Assembly: GCF_000003815.2 (NCBI RefSeq)
Contig: NC_049992.1
Span: forward strand, 8,368,920-8,432,919
Source of the DNA: Branchiostoma floridae
Lineage: Eukaryota > Chordata > Leptocardii > Amphioxiformes > Branchiostomatidae
Reading direction: 5' to 3'
Length of the DNA: 64,000 bases
Both the position numbers and the translations under genes were made by a program. This document shows, piece by piece, positions 1 to 12,000 of this stretch. How positions within the stretch are numbered: position 1 is the stretch's first letter; the number at the start of each line of letters is the position of its first letter. The notes under the pieces were generated by a model. That model was not told the DNA's origin and ran no database searches. It saw only the letters and a program-made list of their open reading frames with translations.

Positions 1-801
1 TGCCTATCACTACAACATCAACTCTTCCAGGAGCAATAATTACACATAACTTGTACACATAACATACACAACATATAACATGTCATTCACAATATCATTA
101 GCTGTGCTTCACAATTGTGTTTCATTACCTGCTGTCTAAAGATCTTGAATGTACTAAAGGTTTGTAACTCATGTGCTAGTTCGTTCCATTCAGAGCTGCT
201 GCTCTATATGTGAAAGATTTCTTAAGACTATTTATCTTTTGTTTCTCAGTTCCAAAGTTGTTAGGTAGCCTCTGAAATCTTACTAAATCACAATGTTAAT
301 TAGGGAGTAAGGCCGAGGTTACTATAAAGCCATTACAGACTCTCTCAGGCTGTTTTCTTTTAACCCTTAAACTGCCAAACCCGGATATATCTGGCACACC
401 TATACATGTCCTGTGTGCCGCACCCAGATATATCCGGGATTGCATATTCTCCCGAAGTAGCAGCTTTGCGGACTTCGGTCTTGTTCGGGGGTTTCTTTTT
501 GGAGGTCAGCGGCCAAGCCTGGCACTGATAGCATTTTATAGGGCTGAAACTCTGGCAGTTTAAGGGTTAAGTTATTACATTTCATTTATTCTTTTAAGTT
601 CTTGCCATTTTCTTGGTACATTTATCTCTTAATATGGGCCAGATTCCTTCACCAGTCAGTAGTGATTAATAATAAATCAATTTGTACATGTACATGTAAT
701 AAGAAAATGGGGGCAAATTGAAATACTTTGACTTAATCAGGCTAAAAGGAGTTTGTTTTTAAATCTTAACTTGAACTTTTACACCTCTACTATTTGTCCA
801 G
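1..801. other. Non-coding stretch left of first visible exon
   Basis: No exon with family similarity is visible before 802. The first visible exon starts inside the protein and needs one base from a preceding exon, so this is intron of the oxidoreductase gene, hosting the piggyBac-like MITE at 360-570. Confidence 0.6.
360..570. mobile_element. piggyBac-like MITE with TTAA target duplication
   Basis: The element is bounded by TTAA on both sides, and its termini CCCTTAAACTGCCA and TGGCAGTTTAAGGG are perfect inverted repeats. TTAA duplication plus a CCC-starting terminus is the piggyBac signature. The 211-base interior has a second inverted pair around a GGATATATC core and no transposase reading frame. 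It lies in an intron of the oxidoreductase gene or upstream of its visible part. Confidence 0.8.
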
Positions 802-1725
802 ACTGGCGAGAAGCTGCGGACAGGGAGAAGTTTGCTGACTGTGTTGTCATAGCAACCCCAGACCAGCTGCACAGGGCTCCCGCGGTGGCCTTCGCTGATC
901 GTGGCTACCATATCCTTCTGGAGAAACCCATGGCAGTGAGTTCAAACAGCCTGAACTTTAAAGTTTCTTAATAAGACCACAATAATTTGATTTGTTGATC
1001 CTTTAAGTGTTTGAATAAAAAATGAATGATACTTTTAAGTATCATTTAAAACCAAAACATGAAAACTACATGTTTTCTGCCCAGCCCTCTGTTTTTACAA
1101 TGTCCTTTGCTAAAGTGTTAATTTTAGATGCCTGAGTTGAGATTCACTCTGTTTCAGTTAATTTTCTATTGTCTAAAATTCAAATCCAGACCATGCAATG
1201 ATAACATTGGTTCATTGGTATACATGCGGATATAAAAACAGTATTAAAATGTACATTTGTTAAAAGTTATGAATTATTGCAGCTGTAAATTCATTTATTG
1301 TTGGGAGCACCTCATTTCATGCAGACTTCATCTCCTTTGGAGGAAAGCTAATTGTTTTTGCATGGTTTTAAGTTTGCGGGTGAAAAAATTCTGTAGTAAT
1401 ATAAATAACAAGTTAACGTTAAAATGTTTTAACAGTGGGGAGGTCACCATTAAAAAAAACACAGCTACGGAAACATTTAAGGGTTTCTGATGTGTACACT
1501 ATATGCATGATCTACTGATGGTAATATTGTCTCCATATAACGTCAGGTGACAGAGGAGGACTGCAGGCAGATTGTGTCAGCTTGTAAGAGGAACAGTGTC
1601 ATCCTGTCGGTGTGTCATGTGCTGAGATATTATCCACCTGTGCAGAAGATAAAGGTGATTATAGACTGATAGAACCTGACATTGTGTATGTTTGTTTCCT
1701 TGCTTCATGATACATGTACACCTAA

Positions 1726-1809
<84 letters not shown>

Positions 1810-4800
1810 TGATACAGACAAATTCATCTTTTCTAATGTTTTGTAGGAACTGATTGACAGTGGTGCCATAGGAGATGTAGTCAACATCAACCACATGGAA
1901 CCGGTAAGATAAAATTCAATGTTTCTTTCTTTGATACCTGAATGATATAAAAATGATATATAACCTCTAGTTAGTTAATAAAGTCCTCCCTGCACCAGAT
2001 GGTGCATAGGGCAATGCCCATCTCATTTTCAATAGCCCTGGGCCACACAACTTTGTGCAATCACTAGAGCAAGGGGCTAGTCCACTGGTATTGGCATGTG
2101 TATGATCAACCACTGTACTAGTAACTGTACTCTTTCTCAAATGCAGGGGATCAAGCTCATGACATACCAACCGACTGCAAGGCAAGCACTCTACCCACGC
2201 AGCCATTGCATTCCTCTATATGACCTCTAAAAGCTGCCAAATATCAATGATGACCCTTACCTTTCTATAATCAATTTTCAGGTTGGTTTCTGGCACTTTG
2301 CACATTCCTTTGTACGCGGCAACTGGCGGAACACGACAGGAAGCAGCTTCTCGCTCCTGGCCAAGTGCTGCCATGATGTGGACCTCATTCGCTACTGGCT
2401 CACAGGGTCAAGGTCAGGTTGTCACTTCTTTTCATGGCACAGTTCTATGATATAATATTTCTATTTAAGATCAATTCTCATGATTCCAACCTGTGCCAAA
2501 ATACATCATTGTCATAGAGGCCTTCTCAAGATTGTCTTGAACACCATTATCAGAACTTATGTAGCTCAGATGCTGCATTGGTACATCTCTTTGAATCACT
2601 CTGAATTCATGATTTTTCTCGTGTGGCGGTATTGTAGCATCAGATTCTGGTGGAATTATGAGAGTTAATATTATACTGTACATGTATGTAGCAGCTGCTA
2701 CAATATAGTTCTGGAATGTTCCAACTCAGGACTGTCATCTGACAGTATGTAAACTTCTCCATGCTGCCATCGTGAAAAAATTGGTAGCCAAACAGCTACA
2801 TTTTGTACATGTAGTTATAAAGTTTAAAATGATATGATACTTTGTAAAGCTGTAAGCATTATTTCTATATTTGTGCAGGTGTATCAAGGTCTCCTCCTTT
2901 GGAAGTCTCCTTCACTTCACACCTGAAAACAAGGTGAGTTCACAATAAAGATTTAGCTTCCAGATGTACTAACTGAATGCATGAAAAATGTGCACAGCAA
3001 ATAAAACGAACTTCACTAACTGCAATCCAATGCCCCAGCCTATATATTTACAAAACAAAACAAAAAGAAAGAGCAGCTTAAACTCAGACACAACAAAAAG
3101 TACACTACAAACTACAAAACAGAAATATATGTCAATACATATCACGGTAGTGAATCTGAAAATTCTACTAAATAGTAAAGAATAAAATATGTGAATCTCT
3201 GATACCCACGTTCAATCCGGTGGAGCTAGCGTAGATGACTTGCATCAAGTTGATCACAACCAACTGAAAATACCTGAGATGCATTGGCTTCACTGATAAT
3301 ACTGGTAGACATTATGTAGTCTTGAATGAAAGTTAATCTGTGATGGTAGTCAACATCATGTTACAATTTTAAAATTTATATCCGTACACAAAATAAAGCA
3401 CTTATAACCAACCAGCTTTCGATCAGTCCTCTGATCCTTATCAAGTTGAAATGACCCAAAACCTAAGTCACACATCCAGACCGGAAGTGTGACATCAGCA
3501 AGGGGTCAAAGGTGCTTGGAAGTCGGTATCAGCCCCCGTCTCAGTTTAAGGAAGTACACTACCAAAAATGCTTTTTCTTGTTTATCTTGTTTGGCTTCCT
3601 CACAGAAAATTTGTCTTCCGGGAAGAAAATTATTCTGTCCCCAAGAAATGTTAGAAAAATGTGCTTGTCCATGGGGCAAGCAAATTTTTTCTTGTTAAGT
3701 TTTTGAGAAAATTTGAGATTTGTTTTCTTGTATTTCTCAAAATTCCCTTTCTTGTTTATCTTGTTTTGCTTCCTCACAGAAAATTTATCTTCCTGGAAGA
3801 AAAAAAATTGTAGTATTTCTTAAGAGTTGAATCTGGCTAGAAAAAAACAAGAATTTCTAGAATTTTTTTCTTCCATTGTAAGAAAAAATAAGAAGATTTT
3901 GCTTAAATGTCTAAAAAAAATTTGTAGTTTCTCGTTTTGCTTAAATTTTTTTCTACATTTTCTTCTGCAAGAATGTTTTTCTTCGTACAAGAATTGTCCA
4001 TGGGGTAAGCAAAATAAGAAAAAAATCATTTTTGGTAGTGTAGTAGTCTTGTTCCCTCCAGCCTGCAGGTGCAGCCAGCAGGTGTCTGGACTGCCAGGTG
4101 TAGAACACCTGCCCATATTCTGCCAAGAAGATCTACCTGAGGAGAGTTGAACAGGTGAGACAGTAAGTCTTAAATGGTTGGACATAAAATTTCATCAAGA
4201 TACAAAAAATGTAACTGAATAGGGCAGTTTATGTTTTGAGATGATTTGGAAGTATTTAAAAAATTTGTAAACTTATGTAAAAACTTGTAACGTTACCGTA
4301 GTTTGCCTTTATCCGTAGGGTAACCTATATCCGTTGTATCTTAAATAGGGTATTTGGGGATCATTATGTCGATTGAAGGTTGTTTCACATTGCAATATTT
4401 TTAAAATGTTGACATTTGAATTCCACATCGTTGACCTGAAATTTCTAAATACCCAGTTTTTTTACAACAACGAATCTAGGTTACCCCACAGATTAAGGTG
4501 AACTAGCTTTGTAAGGCCCACGGATATTGTTTATTCTGATTTATTGGCTCCATCTCTTATATCATGTTTTAATTGTCTTTCTGTAACATTGCCACTGTGT
4601 TTTATATATTGTCAGGGCCAGACAGGCTGGCCTGTCAGCGTGGTGTGTCCTCAGGAGCCTGTGGACATAGAGAGCCTTACTGAAGCACTGAGGACTGGGC
4701 CATATGGACGCTGTGTGTACGAGTGTGACAATGATGTCATATCCAATCAGGTAACCATACAAATCAACAATGAAGAAATATGTTCTGGCTCGTAATGTCA

Positions 4801-7644
4801 CACTCTATGGAGGAATCGAAGAATGAACAACATTTCAAAACAACAACAAAGACATTCTTTCTCCATTCTGTTGCTTTTTTAGAGTGTGACGTAATGATGT
4901 AAAGGAGGGACATAACTATCAAGACAAAGCAGATCTTGACTGATCAAAATTTGAAAGTCGTGATGAAATGGTCAACATTTGGCAGCAAATGCAGACTATT
5001 TCCCTCCCGTCATGATGCAGTCCTGAATATTATACAGACCACCTGAAGTATCTTTTTGTACAGATGTTTTTTGTTTGTTTTCAGGTTGTGAATTTTCAAT
5101 TTGAAGGTGGTCAGACGGCGTGTCTCAACATGGTGGCCTTCACACAGGAGATCGGCGAGCGACAGACCAGGATTGCAGGCACCAAGGTTTGCCTTAGATT
5201 TGTTCAAAAAGAGCTAATGTTCAAGAATTGATGCCTCATTGAATGTGATAACCATTTAAGTTGTTTCCTTCTATCCTAATTCAGTTGCAGGACATCTTTT
5301 AAGTTGAAAATTAATGAAGAGGCTAACTTAAAGGTGACGGATGCTACATTTTAAAAACGCTAAAAATGCAATTCATTAGTCACATTGACACTCAGGCTGT
5401 AATTTCATGTCATTCTCCTAACTTACTTACTTGTTACTTGATAAGGTCTCCCAGCTAGCCTGCCATTATTGTTCTAGATCCGAGAACCATCAAATTACAT
5501 GTGTGCAGCCTTACCATGTTGTGTCCATCTTTCCAGGGTGAGCTACGCTGCTCAGGTGCAGGTCCTGTCTACCTCTATGACTTCCTGAAGCAGGAAGAGA
5601 CAAAACATGACTGTGCAGCAGCGCCATCTAGCAGGATGGGGGATATGCTGCACGGTGGAGCTGACTTCTTCCTCATGGATGCCTTTGTGAAAGCCATACA
5701 AGTAATAGTCAAACAAACATGAAGTAGGCACCAAACTAGAGACAAAGGTCCCTCCATAGGATTCATGTAAACTGTATGATAGAATCCTCTAGTAGAATTT
5801 ATGTTTCTTTGCTAAAACAGATTATTTTGTAGTCACAATTTGAGCAGATTATTATTCGACTGAGCAGAGCACTTTGAACTATAAATGCAGCTTAAATTCA
5901 CATATCTGATATTTGTGACAAAGTTATCATATTGACCCCGAAGCTTTGTTGAAATTTGAAAAATCTTGAGATTTATAGCAAAGATCTTGAGATCTTGTTT
6001 TAAATTTTTAGATGTTTTGACATGATCTTGAGATGTTTTGACTTGATCTGAAATTTCATGACTCAATCTTGAGATGTTTTTAAAAAATCTTAAGATGCTT
6101 TGCAAATTTGAAGATATTTTGCCAGTTGCTTTGAAAAAGGTCCCATATCTCAAGATCATCATAATTATCTGGAAAAATCTTGAGATCATTTCAAGGAACC
6201 TTGAGACTTAATGAAAGATCTTAAGATTGTTATGAAAGATCTCAAGAATGTCTCAAATTGCCTCGAAAAATCTTGTGATTTACCAAAAATTGTTGAGATT
6301 GTTTTCATTTTCAATGAGGCAGAAGGACTCCTGCTGGGGATCATTATGATCCGTTGGGCAACAGAGAAGTTCTTCTAAAAATATGGGATATGTAACATCT
6401 ATTATCATAATACCGGTACGTTTACGACGATTTCTCTAGCCATACTGATTTGACAAATTGTCAACGCATCATTTTCTCCAGTTACATGTTGCTGTTATAG
6501 GTTACCCTTGCCACTTCTTCTGTGTAACTTTTCTGTCACTCTTGTCCTGCTAAAAACGTAATATTGTAATTGTAACACGCCGCGGAATTACACGGCAAAC
6601 GGGCGCGTGGTTGGGAGGGGGTACAAAATACCGGTAGGAAGAAACACGGCACAATTAACTGCCGCTATGTACATTTATACATCCTCTGATGTTCCTTCCT
6701 TTTCTGTCAGTAAATGCATAAAACATAAACCTGCATGAGCATAAAAAATGTCATGAGAAAACGGACGTATACTGTCAAGAATTTTCATTTAACTCCTGTC
6801 CGTCACAACCGCTATGACGTAACACTTCACTGCTAGCGTAGATATAAAAATGGCGGGAAAATGGCTGCGTACGTTCAATTTTGCCCATTCAGTCGTAGAT
6901 CCGGGCTATTATGCAACGGTTCTTCACACTTTTACATGAGTTGTAGGTCACCAACAGAAATTCAAGATTGTTGTTGAATCATGTTCGTCTTGTGCCGTGA
7001 GCATGTGTAATTATGATCTATAAATTTGGCAATGAATGTGACAGTGTGTTCGTCCCACGACGAGCTGCCTACCCCGAAAAAGATACTGAAAACTTTTGGC
7101 CTTGTTGTCTTCGAATGCATTGTTATCGATGCTTTGTAAATGATGTATTGGGCACCTAGATGTCTGAAGTGTGCACAGCTCAGAAATAACTATTGTTGCA
7201 TGTGTAGATCTCTTTAAGTTCGAGTATTTTTAATCTACCGGTATAAGTCTTACTACCGGTATTATGCCAATGCATGTTACCTTTAAGCTGTAAACAGTCA
7301 AAAGTGTTTTTCCAAAGTCCAGAGGACAATGATAATCTGCTCACTGTAGACAAAGAGTTGCTGTTTCGAGTTTTATATACAAGAAACCATTTTGTTATCA
7401 AATCAACCAAATGGCCCCGAAAAATGTCATCCCTTAAATACAGAGTTCAATGCAATTGAAAAAAATCACTGACCTTTCCTGAACGGTTGATGAAATCTGT
7501 TTCCAGAGCGGTGACCGGTCCCACATACTGACGGGACCACAGGACACCCTGCAGAGCCATCTACTGGTGTTTGCTGCTGAGCAGGCTCGACTTCAGGACA
7601 GGGTCATCAAAATAAACGCAGACGGCTCCTTCGAATTCTGCTGA
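802..7644 (+). CDS. Gfo/Idh/MocA-family oxidoreductase, 5'-truncated by window, ten exons
   Basis: Exons with consistent phases: 802-935, 1547-1654, 1847-1903, 2282-2412, 2879-2933, 4062-4154, 4616-4750, 5085-5186, 5537-5701, 7507-7644 (stop TGA), about 372 codons. The family uses a Rossmann NAD(P) domain and a C-terminal beta-sheet domain to oxidise or reduce sugars or related polyols. Seen here: the coenzyme-domain motif ILLEKPMA in the first exon with the conserved Lys, a [13 protein letters not shown] block, [17 protein letters not shown], and [13 protein letters not shown], the likely active-site His/Asp region. Exons 6-8 carry a CPYSAKK and a [14 protein letters not shown] block typical of one branch of the family. 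The N-terminal GxGxxG exon is outside the window. An in-frame TAG at 4101-4103 interrupts exon 6 although the conserved frame continues on both sides; the locus may be a null allele, a decaying gene or an assembly error. The substrate is unknown. Confidence 0.88.
1729..1807. repeat. (AT)n microsatellite
   Basis: About 79 bases of uninterrupted alternating AT, in the intron 40 bases upstream of oxidoreductase exon 1847-1903. Cruciform-prone and probably length-polymorphic. Confidence 0.97.
1975..2215 (-). repeat. tRNA-derived SINE, minus strand
   Basis: Read on the minus strand from 2215, the head contains an A-box-like TGGCTGCGTGGG followed by GTAGAGTGC and a B-box-like AGCTTGATCCC at tRNA-like spacing, then an unrelated body ending near 1975 at an AT-rich tail. 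It lies in the intron between oxidoreductase exons 3 and 4. Confidence 0.6.
3557..4040. mobile_element. TA-flanked MITE (Tc1/mariner-like), 484 bp
   Basis: Termini CACTACCAAAAATG and CATTTTTGGTAGTG are perfect 14-base inverted repeats, each flanked by TA. The interior is low-complexity, built of T-rich then A-rich copies of TTTCTTGTTTATCTTG-like and AAGAAAAT-like sequence, with no coding capacity. The right end is at 4040 and the next exon starts at 4062, so the element has replaced the usual branch-point zone of that intron. Confidence 0.8.
4101..4103 (+). other. In-frame TAG inside oxidoreductase exon 6
   Basis: Exon 5 ends in phase 0 and exon 6 starts in phase 0 with [13 protein letters not shown], then TAG, then [17 protein letters not shown]. 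Both halves fit the family in the same frame, so the stop is a point change (for instance from GAG) and not a frame error. A reading through this position is needed to reach the conserved C-terminal domain. Confidence 0.8.
4291..4512. mobile_element. Foldback MITE, family also at 60.98 kb
   Basis: Arms around GGGTAACCTATATCCGTTGT on the left and its diverged complement around AGGTTACCCC on the right enclose about 220 bases. The same arms, with better conservation, delimit 60981-61202. No open frame. This copy is in the intron between oxidoreductase exons 6 and 7. Confidence 0.6.
5945..6310. repeat. Degenerate tandem repeat of a CTTGAGAT-type unit
   Basis: The phrase ATCTTGAGAT and close variants recur about every 17-30 bases across the stretch, in the last intron of the oxidoreductase gene. 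Confidence 0.75.
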
Positions 7645-7895
7645 ACACAGCACACTTCTTTTTAAACCCTCAAAATACACCCAAACAGCTTCTTTAGCTG
7701 AACACAACACACTTCTTTTCAACCTCAACTACAATTAAGACAGAGCCCTCAAAATACACCCAAACAGCTTCTTTAGCTGAACACAACACACGTCTTTTCA
7801 ACCTCAACTACATGTAAAGACAGAGCCCTCAAAATACACCCAGACGGCTCCTTCAGCTGAACTCAGCACACTTCGTTTTCAACCTCCAAGCATTT
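7621..7895. repeat. Tandem array derived from the oxidoreductase stop-codon region
   Basis: The end of the CDS, GACGGCTCCTTC then a TGA context and AACACAGCACACTTCTTTT, recurs downstream with a period of about 79 bases. CCCTCAAAATACACCC occurs at 7667, 7746 and 7826, and the last unit again contains GACGGCTCCTTCAGCTGAAC. The array therefore straddles coding sequence and 3' UTR. Confidence 0.85.
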
Positions 7896-9098
7896 ATAAA
7901 TGCTTGAGAGGAAGTACTCATGCTTTTTTGGTAGCTGATAGTGTGATGACAGTCATGGCAGTAGGAAAAGACCCAGTCACTGACACAGATCTTCCAGCTC
8001 ATGTATTGGGTTTGTGGGGACAATTAGCTTTTAAACTTTGGTGTTAAAGGCAATTATGCTTTTTTGGGGCACCTGTACATCGTACAACTTGAAATGTCAT
8101 TTCTGACATTGCCAGTACTCAGGAGAATACAGCTTGCACCCATTAGTGTGGTGACACCTTAAAATTTTACATATTATATATATTACAGAACTATCTTTAC
8201 TGAGAAGTACATGTCATTAATAATTATATGACATGGAGGGAAAAGAGCTTTTAGAAATTGGTGTTTTTTCAGGGAACATTTACTGTATAACTTGACATGT
8301 CATTTCTGACACTGCCAGTACTCAGGACAATACAGCTCATACACACTCAGTACTGTAACACCACACAATACTACATGTAAGTAACTATTTTTTATTGAGA
8401 AGTATATATCATTAATATATAATATGGTATTGACAATATACATTGCATTAGGTTCTTCCATTAATTATAACAAATTAACTGATACACAATTCAAGAAGTG
8501 TTCACATCCTTTGTACAAAAATCAAAATTGATAACATTTCAATTCTTTTCTTCTACATATATCAACAATGTACGTAATGGCTTTAATATTCTGATTAATT
8601 CTCATAAAATTTAATGATGCATATTAAGTACAACATCATTTGTATTCAATAATCAAACTCAATGTATTACTGCAATAGGGAATAATGTTTGCAATGGTCT
8701 TCTAAAAGTTACTTTGGAATGGTGCAATAAAATATCTCATTTCAATTGAGAGTGAAACTTATCTTCCAAGTACTGTATTCTATAGATGTAGTTATGAAAG
8801 GTGTTATAAAAATTTATATAAAGAGGTATCATGTGACTACGTTTAAACTTACAAAGAAATAGTCGCAGAATTCTCTAGATGTTGAAAGGATCAGTGTAAA
8901 ATTGAAAATATAAATTCTTTAGAAATATACAAATCTTTTCGCTCAACTTCACTGTTTAATCAATAAAATCTGTATAACATAACGTGTAATATACTTTGCT
9001 ACACATATAGCTGTGACACTTTGCAAAAGAATTACTGAATGATGTCAACTGACAACATTGCCTTTGTACGACTCCAGCAGGCTGCTAGCTGCTGTACT
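7645..9098. other. Convergent intergenic/3' UTR region
   Basis: This lies between the stop codons of gene 1 (plus) and gene 2 (minus). It holds the stop-region tandem array, a diverged tandem duplication at about 8020-8425 (GTCATTTCTGACA, GCCAGTACTCAGGA and GAGAAGTA recur about 195-205 bases apart) and AT-rich sequence. AATAAA occurs at 8727, but I cannot assign a poly(A) site with confidence. Confidence 0.6.
8020..8425. repeat. Diverged tandem duplication, about 200-bp unit
   Basis: Two copies share in order AGCTTTTA..TTGGTGTT, TGTCATTTCTGACA, GCCAGTACTCAGGA, ATACAGCT and GAGAAGTA..TCATTAAT. Spacing drifts from about 220 to 195 because of indels. Confidence 0.8.
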
Positions 9099-12000
9099 TT
9101 AAGACCGAGTCTCTTCCTCCACAACATGCCTGCTGTCATCTGTACCAGGCTGCCCATACACTGTGGAGGGAAGTATTAAATAAATTAAGGATCAGCAAAT
9201 GTGATTGCTCCGCCTACCGTAATGCAGGACAACTACACTGATTTGTATGTAAAACACAGCTCTCCCATACATGTAGGCTGCATGAGCAACCTCTACCAGT
9301 AGCACACATACTCCAATCCTAGCCTCTGATACTGCAATTGGTATTGCTGACCGCTAGACCACAGCATGATATTCAATGATCATACCTTCGTATAACATGT
9401 ACATGTATCTTATCTTTTAAGCTTGGACGTCAACCACACCTATCTATTTCATTGGTACATTTTGAAATAAGAATCTAACAAGAGGACAACATATAAGCAG
9501 CAAGCTTGGTATCCAGACACCATTGCCTCTATTTGGTACTCTGGCATCCAACAAAGAGAAAACGAAGCCGAGGGAGACCAAAATTCACGTTCATTGACAA
9601 CCTGAGATCTGATACCAATTAATTGAAGTGAAGAAAATAAAGTCCTTAATAGAGGATAGAGCAAGATGGAGAACACTTTCAAGCCTGGTTTGAGCGGGAG
9701 TATTTTGTGAAGTAAACTTGGAGGAATACTTGAGTCTGACTATACTTAACTACCGTACTGAAACTGTGTGTAATAATTATAAATAAAAGTAAAGACTTCC
9801 ACTCAACAGAAAGTTTAGGTTGTTTATCTCCAGTACCTTAGAACTTACACACTAAATTGGTGTGGCCTAAATGTTGCTGCATTAAATCCATACCTTTCTC
9901 CTTAAGTCCATTGCCAAAGTTGCCCCAGACTTTCCATGTGACCATCAGTACTAAGGAGTGGACGAGACAGGCAGCGATACCGCAGGCAATGGCTGCTGCA
10001 GGCACCAGGTTAGCATCTTCAGGTGTGGGATCCTCATGTTTGTTGTGGAGCTGTTGGGCAACCTGAGGTTTCAATTTAGCTCAGTTTATTTTTTTTTCTT
10101 ACATGACACACAATGTCACCAAGCACAGTTAGTGTAGGCATCTCGCTGGATAGTTTTGATGAACACAATGTGAAAAAGTTAGGTGTGACGGATCATTCAG
10201 TGTAATATAACCAGCTGCTGCCACGCCATGTGCCTGTGAAGCTGGTGTGTTACACCGAAGGGCGATTAAACCAGCAATATAGATTCAGATACAGTATACT
10301 ATTATCATAATACCATCGTATCTATGGCAATTTTTAAAAGTAGTGCAGTTCACCCCTAAACACAGTTGCCTCTACAATCATGTCAAGTGATGTTGCAATT
10401 TTTGGATCTTAATCCACTGGCAATTATCTATCATCCATCCATGTATCTGTCTCTATGTCCATCCATCTGCCCATCCATTAATTAAGGGTTAATGACCCGC
10501 CCCAAGGTGTATGTGGTGTCATAACGCCTGGTCCTTTGCTATAACCACCGAATAAAACCACCGAGTGAGCGAAGATAAACCATGTATCTCAAGCTCCATC
10601 TGCCCTTACAGCTGTCTTAAGCACGAAGAAGTTGAACCTGTATGTAGGGAATGGTGTGGGTGTAAGAAAGGTAGTAGAAGAACGTTCTAAGAACGCTTCC
10701 GTTTAATGCCTGTCTAAGAAGGTGTAGTATACAAACGCGTTCAAGATTTTGAATAAAATTGAGTTCTTCGTTTGTCCGTCTACCACCATGTTTTGTTTGT
10801 CCTAAACCCACTGCAACAACCCAAAAATCAGGGAAACAACATCACCAACCACCATTCCCTACATGTACATACTAGTATACATTAGACTTTATAGATGTGA
10901 TAAGTAATCGTACTTAGAACTAACTTTATCATCTTCGAATGTACTAAGCTTGTAAGATCATAAACATACAATAAAGGTCTTCATTCATTCATTTATTAAT
11001 CAATCTAATCTACTTGTAGATAGTAGCTGTACAGATGAACATTTATATGAAAGTTCCAGGTACATACATCCACCATCTTGTAGATGATGTAGGCCGGCTC
11101 ACACCACCACAGCAGGAGGAAGATGATGACCAACACTTTGCTCTCAAATCTCATCTACATGATGCACAGGTGGAAGGAGGGAGGGTGATATGTTTAGGAA
11201 TGTATTAAATTTTACATTTCTCTTAAAAAGTAATTATCATCATCAAAATGCAATGTGCTTGGAATATGAAGTTCACCATGGGTTATGAATGTTTGAAGGT
11301 TAGGAATGTACTTTATATAACGTTATACTTTTTTCTTTTATGCATAAGCTAAGTCTTCAGCAGCACTCATACCTGTTTCTTAACTTACCGACAAGTACCC
11401 CAGTGTGGCCCATACCAACACAAACACAGTCCCCACAGACAGCACAATGATGTCTTCAGTGATCAGTTTTGTTCCATTGTTCATCACCAACACCACCATG
11501 GAAAGCTGTGGAAAGAGAGAATGCAGAATTTGTGAACCTTGCAAACAAAAGGAGTAAAAACTGATCATCATAGTGATCTCAAACCAGCTTAGCTCAAACA
11601 AAGAGGTTAACTTGGCTCAAAAGAGTTAATTGAAGAGATATTATAAGCTAATCTTCCACTGGTAATGACAGAGAAGACAGATGCTGTTAAAAGTATTTAC
11701 AGGTTCACTCAGACTGTACCAATGAAATTCCTCTAGTTTGTAACAACTATAATGAACAGAAGATCATGGCTCAGTGTCCCATAAGAACGTTGACCCTTTG
11801 CAGTAGCTTACATGTACGGTGAGTAACACAGCTATGGGATTCAGTCTCATGACTTCTTGGTCCATATGCAGGGTCATTAACCCATTGGACTATGCAAGGA
11901 GTAATATGCTTGGAATATGAAGTTTATTGTGGGTTAGGAATGTTTGGAAAAGACTCACCTCCAACTGGAAGTCCAACTTCAGCAAGGCTTCATTGAAGAA

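Noticed and set aside
1577-1894. Minus-strand frame rich in Tyr-Ile
   Set aside because: It is the translation of the (AT)n microsatellite plus the antisense of oxidoreductase exons.
9280-9375. Another tRNA-like A-box (TGGTCTAGCGGTCAGC on the minus strand)
   Set aside because: The B box is weak and no SINE body could be delimited; similar weak tRNA-like traces near 11830-11900 were also left out of the feature list.
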